Positions 6,727-7,411 of a stretch of 7,411 bases of DNA are shown here, piece after piece (the stretch's first letter is position 1; each line of letters begins with the position of its first letter). The stretch comes from Candidatus Poseidoniaceae archaeon. GTDB taxonomy: Archaea > Thermoplasmatota > Poseidoniia > Poseidoniales > Poseidoniaceae. The notes beneath the pieces were generated by a model. It searched no databases and was not told the origin of the DNA. It saw only the letters and a list, made by a program, of their open reading frames with translations. The position numbers were made by a program, and so were the translations under genes. Location: the NCBI GenBank assembly GCA_022451765.1, contig JAKUNY010000072.1, positions 1 to 7,411 of the forward strand, written 5' to 3'.

Positions 6727-6731
6727 TCCTT
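6727..6731 (-). promoter_or_regulatory. Ribosome binding site of pdxS
   Basis: On the minus strand, AAGGA lies 9 bases before ATG 6717. It argues for 6717 over the TTG at 6726, which sits directly against this motif. Confidence 0.45.
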
Positions 6732-6734
6732 GCG

Positions 6735-6770
6735 GGGGTTTACCCCTTCAAGAAGGTTGGTTAAGAACCA
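6735..6770 (-). promoter_or_regulatory. Cluster of three near-abutting palindromes between the ferredoxin gene and pdxS
   Basis: Within 36 bases there are three inverted repeats with 5-base arms and no mismatch: GGGGT-TT-ACCCC (6735-6746), CCTTC-AA-GAAGG (6745-6756) and TGGTT-AAG-AACCA (6758-6770), written on the plus strand. The first two share two bases, so their hairpins exclude each other. The cluster begins 8 bases after the ferredoxin stop and ends 3 bases before the pdxS ribosome binding site. It could be tandem operator sites, an RNA leader controlling pdxS, or, for the one nearest the ferredoxin, a processing or termination hairpin. There is no T-tract for a classical terminator. Confidence 0.45.
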
Positions 6771-6778
6771 TAGAGGAA

Positions 6779-7054
6779 TCAAGAACCAAGGACAGGCGAA
6801 TCTCCTTCAGCGATTGGAGCATCTGCGGACTCTGTTTCGTTTTTGTCGATCCATTCCTCTTCTTCATCGGGAACATCTGTGTCGGCGAAAATGGCTTCCA
6901 CGGGGCACTCAGGAACGCAAGCGCCACAATCGATGCATTCGTCAGGGTCGATGATGAGGTAGGTATCCATTTCGCGGAATGCTTCAACAGGGCATACTGC
7001 AACGCAATCTTGGTACTTGTGGTCTACGCATGCTGATGTAACAACGTGAGTCAT
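6779..7054 (-). CDS. 7Fe-type ferredoxin ([3Fe-4S][4Fe-4S])
   Basis: A 91-residue electron carrier of the FdxA / Azotobacter FdI type. Seven cysteines, C9, C17, C21, C40, C43, C46 and C50, match the ligand pattern of these proteins: C9, C17 and C50 for a [3Fe-4S] cluster and C21, C40, C43 and C46 for a [4Fe-4S] cluster. The context VVTSAC, KYQDCVAVCPVEAF, DECIDCGACVPECPVEAIF is very close to the family. The position of the non-ligand Cys11 of FdI is His12 here, and the free Cys24 is Ala, so both spare cysteines are lost. The C-terminal 30 residues are strongly acidic (DEEEEW) and short compared with the roughly 107-residue FdI. It is soluble and cytoplasmic. It is preceded by the COG1325-like gene with a 58-base gap and followed by pdxS. 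The redox partner is not evident. A possible DtxR-type box lies upstream at 7107-7122. Confidence 0.93.
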   Translation of the reverse strand: MTHVVTSACVDHKYQDCVAVCPVEAFREMDTYLIIDPDECIDCGACVPECPVEAIFADTDVPDEEEEWIDKNETESADAPIAEGDSPVLGS

Positions 7055-7086
7055 ACTACGAGCAGCGACACCAAGTACTTGAATGC

Positions 7087-7093
7087 TTTTTTT
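7087..7093 (-). promoter_or_regulatory. A-tract, possible promoter element of the ferredoxin gene
   Basis: A run of seven A on the minus strand lies 33-39 bases before the ferredoxin ATG. If it acts as the TATA-like element, transcription would begin a few bases before the ATG, typical for archaeal short-leader mRNAs. It is weak evidence, because a pure A-tract is not a canonical TATA box. Confidence 0.25.
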
Positions 7094-7106
7094 CTGTCAT
7101 TCTCAG

Positions 7107-7122
7107 TTTAGGCTAGCCGAAA
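7107..7122. promoter_or_regulatory. Candidate DtxR/IdeR-type operator upstream of the ferredoxin gene
   Basis: TTTAGGCTAGCCGAAA is a 16-base palindrome with one mismatched pair of eight. It contains TTAGG-CTAG-CCGAA, one base from the TTAGG-n4-CCTAA subsite embedded in the classical DtxR box (TWAGGTTAGSCTAACCTWA). It overlaps the stop codon of the upstream COG1325-like gene and lies 53-68 bases before the ferredoxin ATG. Iron-dependent control of a ferredoxin by the DtxR-family protein encoded at 1122-1790 would make sense, but binding is inferred only from resemblance. Confidence 0.35.
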
Positions 7123-7411
7123 ATACTTGCAGCAATGGACTCAACATTTTGTCCCGGGTAAACTGCCAGCTTGATTCGAATCTTGACCACCGGTTTCTTT
7201 TGTGTTGGTTCGAGGAGGACCACCTGCTGACCGATGATGGATTCAAGACAAAGACGCAGGTGGATGACATTGTTCTCATCAAGTCGCACGCCGAGTTCAG
7301 ACAAAACGGTGGAATGGTGAGGTTTGAGTTGCTCGATGAACGAATCCAGTTGCTTGTTTTTCTTGATATGGGTGGACAGCAACGCCACCTTTGGCCCGTG
7401 GTAAGACGTCG
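7113..7411 (-). CDS. COG1325-like archaeal RNA-binding (exosome-associated) protein, C-terminal part
   Basis: The frame is open to the right edge; 98 residues are visible, and the GTG at 7388 is probably internal. SYHGPKVALLSTHIKKNKQL fits the family stretch GHHGNPI-x-L-x-IKKK, with the following DSFIEQL matching its helix. VRLDENNVIHLRL fits the 'LDEDGNLYLRLDKQ' stretch, and VVKIRIKLAVYPGQNVESIA fits the closing 'VKVKIAAYP' strand and helix. These are the marks of the small archaeal RNA-binding proteins of COG1325 (Pfam RNA_binding), annotated as exosome-associated and usually about 130-150 residues. About 35-50 N-terminal residues would then lie outside the window. The LRLDKQ core is changed to LRLCLE, so this is a divergent member. 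It shares the strand with the ferredoxin gene and pdxS downstream. Assignment is from recalled family patterns, without a search. Confidence 0.65.
   Translation of the reverse strand, partial: TSYHGPKVALLSTHIKKNKQLDSFIEQLKPHHSTVLSELGVRLDENNVIHLRLCLESIIGQQVVLLEPTQKKPVVKIRIKLAVYPGQNVESIAASIFG

Noticed and set aside
6079..6954. Plus-strand ORFs across pdxS and the ferredoxin gene
   Set aside because: Antisense to two confidently identified genes; no domain evidence.
7072..7081. Perfect 10-base palindrome CAAGTACTTG upstream of the ferredoxin gene
   Set aside because: Palindromes of this length are expected by chance several times in a window of this size, and it resembles no operator I know.

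Overview
The window reads as a gene-dense stretch of an archaeal chromosome, most likely from a marine Thermoplasmatota/Euryarchaeota lineage such as Marine Group II (Poseidoniales). That placement is inference. It rests on a surface protein with one C-terminal membrane anchor and cytoplasmic zinc ribbons, an archaeal-length PdxS with an internal insertion, a COG1340-type coiled-coil protein, a COG1325-type RNA-binding protein, a DtxR-family regulator with a C-terminal SH3-like domain, and very short spacers. I see no rRNA, tRNA, CRISPR array, insertion sequence or phage gene.

Layout. Plus strand, 2-5724: (1) the 3' part of a membrane-anchored Ig-like protein ending in a zinc ribbon (2-892), followed in the same frame, after one TAA, by 61 sense codons encoding a second zinc ribbon of identical spacing (893-1078); (2) a DtxR/MntR/IdeR-type metalloregulator (1122-1790); (3) an unrecognised 500-residue membrane protein with a GTG start (1847-3349); (4) a long coiled-coil protein (3401-4408); (5) a sugar-1-phosphate nucleotidylyltransferase starting 5 bases after the coiled-coil stop (4414-5442); (6) a small charged helical protein (5485-5724). 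Minus strand, 7411-5725: the 3' part of a COG1325-like RNA-binding protein (from 7411 down to 7113), a 7Fe-type ferredoxin (7054-6779) and the PLP synthase subunit PdxS (6717-5725). The two strands converge at 5724/5725 with no base between the stop codons.

How the genes may work together. Genes 3-5 are tightly packed and could be co-transcribed, but their products suggest no single pathway. PdxS needs a glutaminase partner (PdxT), which is not in the window. The ferredoxin lies between the RNA-binding protein gene and pdxS on the same strand. A DtxR-box-like palindrome sits upstream of the ferredoxin, and a DtxR-family regulator is encoded about 5 kb away, so metal-dependent control of the ferredoxin is a testable guess.

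The points most worth a second look are the in-frame TAA between two matching zinc ribbons, a cluster of three near-abutting palindromes in the 61-base ferredoxin-pdxS spacer, the DtxR-like box, and a 22-base imperfect palindrome just before the small ORF at 5485.
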